Shown piece after piece: positions 31,845 to 33,504 of a DNA stretch of 33,504 nt. Every line of letters begins with the position of its first letter. Positions within the stretch are counted from its first letter, which is position 1. The translations under genes and the position numbers were made by a program. The stretch is from Pseudomonas sp. GM50 (GTDB taxonomy: Bacteria; Pseudomonadota; Gammaproteobacteria; Pseudomonadales; Pseudomonadaceae): the NCBI RefSeq assembly GCF_000282375.1, contig NZ_AKJK01000143.1:1-33504 (forward strand). The letters run 5' to 3'. The notes beneath the pieces were generated by a model. The model did not search any database, was not told the DNA's origin, and saw only the letters and a list, made by a program, of their open reading frames with translations.

Positions 31845-33191
31845 TCAGACCGCCGACGCTGCCCGCAAGAAGAACACCCACTCGCGCCCCATCTTCCTTT
31901 TCTCGAATACCTTCAACTCAACCAACCCGTTCAGGGTGGCCGACGCGGTGTTGTAAGAGCAGCTCAGATTCTCCTTCACATTGACCGCCGTGAACTCCTT
32001 GGCCATTCCACTCTTGGCCACTTGGTATACGGCTCGCTGTTTCTCGGTGAGCTGATCGAAAAAACCTGATGCCAGCAGCCATCGATCAAAGCTTTCGGTG
32101 TAGGCCAGGCTTTTTCGATAAGCCTCGGTAAAGGCGCTGACTGCCCGGAAGATGACTGAACACTGGAAATCGATGAAATAGGTCAGGTCCAGATCATCGG
32201 CTTCGGTAGTCAGATACGAGCGCCCGTATTTTACCGGCGCGTTGCGCAGCAACAGGCTGATCGCGATGTAGCGAAAGGCCGAGAAGTCATTCTTGAACAT
32301 GAACCAGTAAAACAGTGCCCGCGCGACCCGACCGTTGCCATCGCGAAAAGGATGCTCATAACCCAGCGCAAAATGCAGCGCGATACCTTTGATCAATGGA
32401 TGAAGGTAATCCACTCGTTCGGGATCGTCGTGAGGCTGATTGATCCACTTCGACAACACCTGCAATCGTGACGCGAGCCCCGCCGCGGAGGGCGGCGTAT
32501 GAACGGTATTACCCTCGCCGTCCTGCACCACTACGTCATCGTTGACCCTGAAAGCACCCGGTGAATATTGCAGGTCATCGATACCTTCGACGCCAACACG
32601 ATGCATCGCCGTGATCAACTCGACGTTCAAGGGTTCATAACGCTTTTCCCAGGCGAAGTTCATCATCTTGTAGTTGCCGATGACCATCCGCTCATCCGGC
32701 GTACGCGGCAGGCGCTTGCGCTTGAGCATGTCCTTGGCCACCCGGGTGGTAGTTGCCGCGCCTTCGAGCTGGCTGCTGCTGATCGCTTCGTCTTCGATCA
32801 GATCGTTGAGCAGATAGCTGAAATGCGCGCGCTCGCCGATCTGTCCGGTCATGTATTCCAGCGCTGCTGTCGTCGCTTGTCGATCAACGGCCGAAACAGC
32901 TTTCTGGGCCAATGGGGTCAGCACAAATTGGCCCCATTGAATGGGCTCGCCCAATGGCAAAATGCTGGAATACTGCGCGGTCCGGCCTTTCTTGACCAAG
33001 GCCCAGCACAGATTCGAATCCAGCCCCGGCGCCCAGCGGTAGCGCAACTCATCGAATGGAAGATAGCGCCCCTGATCGTCCAAAGGTTTGAGCAGTGCGA
33101 GATAGTCCGAGAGGCGTTCCTTGTGGGGCGACTGCCCCAACAGATCGAACACCGGGTCGGATCTGCCCTTCAGCATGGGCGGTTTCTTCAT
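31845..33191 (-). CDS. Fic domain protein, probable AMP-transferase with own inhibitory helix
   Basis: The 448-residue product carries a complete Fic motif HPFRDGNGRVAR at residues 280-291, with catalytic His280 and the anion-binding loop, so it should transfer AMP (or another nucleotide part) to hydroxyl groups. Upstream, SSSQLEG (Ser139-x3-Glu143-Gly144) fits the inhibitory helix of class II Fic proteins, whose glutamate blocks ATP binding; activity is thus probably self-restrained. The C-terminal part (from about 385) looks like a winged-helix DNA-binding fold. No antitoxin partner gene is adjacent, as expected for class II. The ATG at 33191 has a poor ribosome binding site; Met6 is an alternative start. 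Confidence 0.9.
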   Translation of the reverse strand: MKKPPMLKGRSDPVFDLLGQSPHKERLSDYLALLKPLDDQGRYLPFDELRYRWAPGLDSNLCWALVKKGRTAQYSSILPLGEPIQWGQFVLTPLAQKAVSAVDRQATTAALEYMTGQIGERAHFSYLLNDLIEDEAISSSQLEGAATTTRVAKDMLKRKRLPRTPDERMVIGNYKMMNFAWEKRYEPLNVELITAMHRVGVEGIDDLQYSPGAFRVNDDVVVQDGEGNTVHTPPSAAGLASRLQVLSKWINQPHDDPERVDYLHPLIKGIALHFALGYEHPFRDGNGRVARALFYWFMFKNDFSAFRYIAISLLLRNAPVKYGRSYLTTEADDLDLTYFIDFQCSVIFRAVSAFTEAYRKSLAYTESFDRWLLASGFFDQLTEKQRAVYQVAKSGMAKEFTAVNVKENLSCSYNTASATLNGLVELKVFEKRKMGREWVFFLRAASAV

Positions 33192-33504
33192 TATCGGTGG
33201 CTCAGAAACTCACGAAATTGAGTCTTGAGTACAACAGCGCACCTACATTGACTCAATATCAGACGGATCTGAAATATGTGTAGGAGCTTGGACCGCCTTC
33301 GCGGGCGAGCCTCGCTCCTACAAGTGGGGTGGTGTATGTCTGAGAGGGATTGGTTGGTTGTCTGTCCGTCTTCGCGGGCAAGCCTCGCTCCTACAGGTGG
33401 GGTGGTGTATGTCTGAGAGGGATTGGGCGGCTGTCAGGCCGTCTTCGCGGGCAAGCCTCGCTCCTACAAAAAGCCATCGGCATACACCCGCCCCTCACCA
33501 CTCA
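33192..33504. other. Intergenic end of window with REP remnants
   Basis: No gene is visible in these 313 bases. An approximately 90-base stretch upstream of fic is followed by REP-derived repeats that run almost to the window edge. Confidence 0.6.
33279..33470. repeat. REP palindrome expanded into a 73-bp tandem array
   Basis: The element opens with TGTAGGAGC (33279) and then has three copies of CTTCGCGGGCAAGCCTCGC (first copy with GCGAGC) at 33297, 33370 and 33443, exactly 73 bases apart. The first two copies continue into the same spacer (GTGGGGTGGTGTATGTCTGA); the third stops after CTCCTACA. This looks like one REP half-site that was duplicated in tandem with its flank. Confidence 0.88.

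Noticed and set aside
33297..33470. CRISPR-like array
   Set aside because: Regular spacing, but the spacers are nearly identical to one another and the repeat is a REP arm; this is a tandem duplication.

Overview
The window is chromosomal DNA of a Pseudomonas, most likely of the P. fluorescens group. Two things support this. Gene order matches the known Pseudomonas order bamA-rseP-dxr-cdsA-uppS-frr-pyrH-tsf-rpsB / map-glnD-dapC-arsC-like-dapD. Several intergenic gaps also carry palindromic REP elements of the 'GTAGGAGCGAGGCTTGCCCGC' type that are typical of this group. Assignments rest on reading the sequence and on remembered family features; no database search was run.

Region 1 (1-7835, minus strand) is a housekeeping operon: ribosomal protein S2, EF-Ts, UMP kinase, ribosome recycling factor, undecaprenyl pyrophosphate synthase, CDP-diglyceride synthase, DXP reductoisomerase, the RseP site-2 protease and the first 98 codons of bamA. 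It links translation, isoprenoid and phospholipid synthesis and envelope assembly. Many genes overlap by 1-4 bases. Hairpins lie between rpsB and tsf, after tsf, and between rseP and bamA.

Region 2 (8208-13067, plus strand) is divergent from rpsB. It holds map, glnD (nitrogen sensing) and dapC (lysine/peptidoglycan precursor synthesis). A perfect 26-bp hairpin separates glnD from dapC.

Region 3 (13068-15277) looks like an accessory insertion in this otherwise conserved order. It is visibly richer in A+T and carries two tandem astacin-like (metzincin) metalloprotease genes. The downstream copy has the full zinc/catalytic motif HEFGHALGLEH and Met-turn SIMHY. The upstream copy has HMFGHALGLEH and SIMHF, so it keeps the zinc-binding histidines but has lost the catalytic glutamate, and looks like a pseudoprotease paired with its active paralogue. 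This is the most unusual feature of the window.

Region 4 (15278-24885) returns to core genes: an ArsC/Spx-like reductase (TTG start), dapD, the cysteine desulfurase pair csdA-csdE, convergent tcdA, a GH17-GT2 beta-glucan synthase (ndvB-like), dapE, rlmA and a small conserved protein.

Region 5 (24952-33504) mixes core genes (a cold-shock protein, plsB) with accessory ones. The accessory genes are a lipoprotein with two near-identical 107-residue repeats fused to a halovibrin-like C-terminal half, a pair of YbaY/YscW-like proteins, a DUF4197 protein and a Fic-domain protein. The window ends in a 73-bp tandem array of REP-derived sequence.
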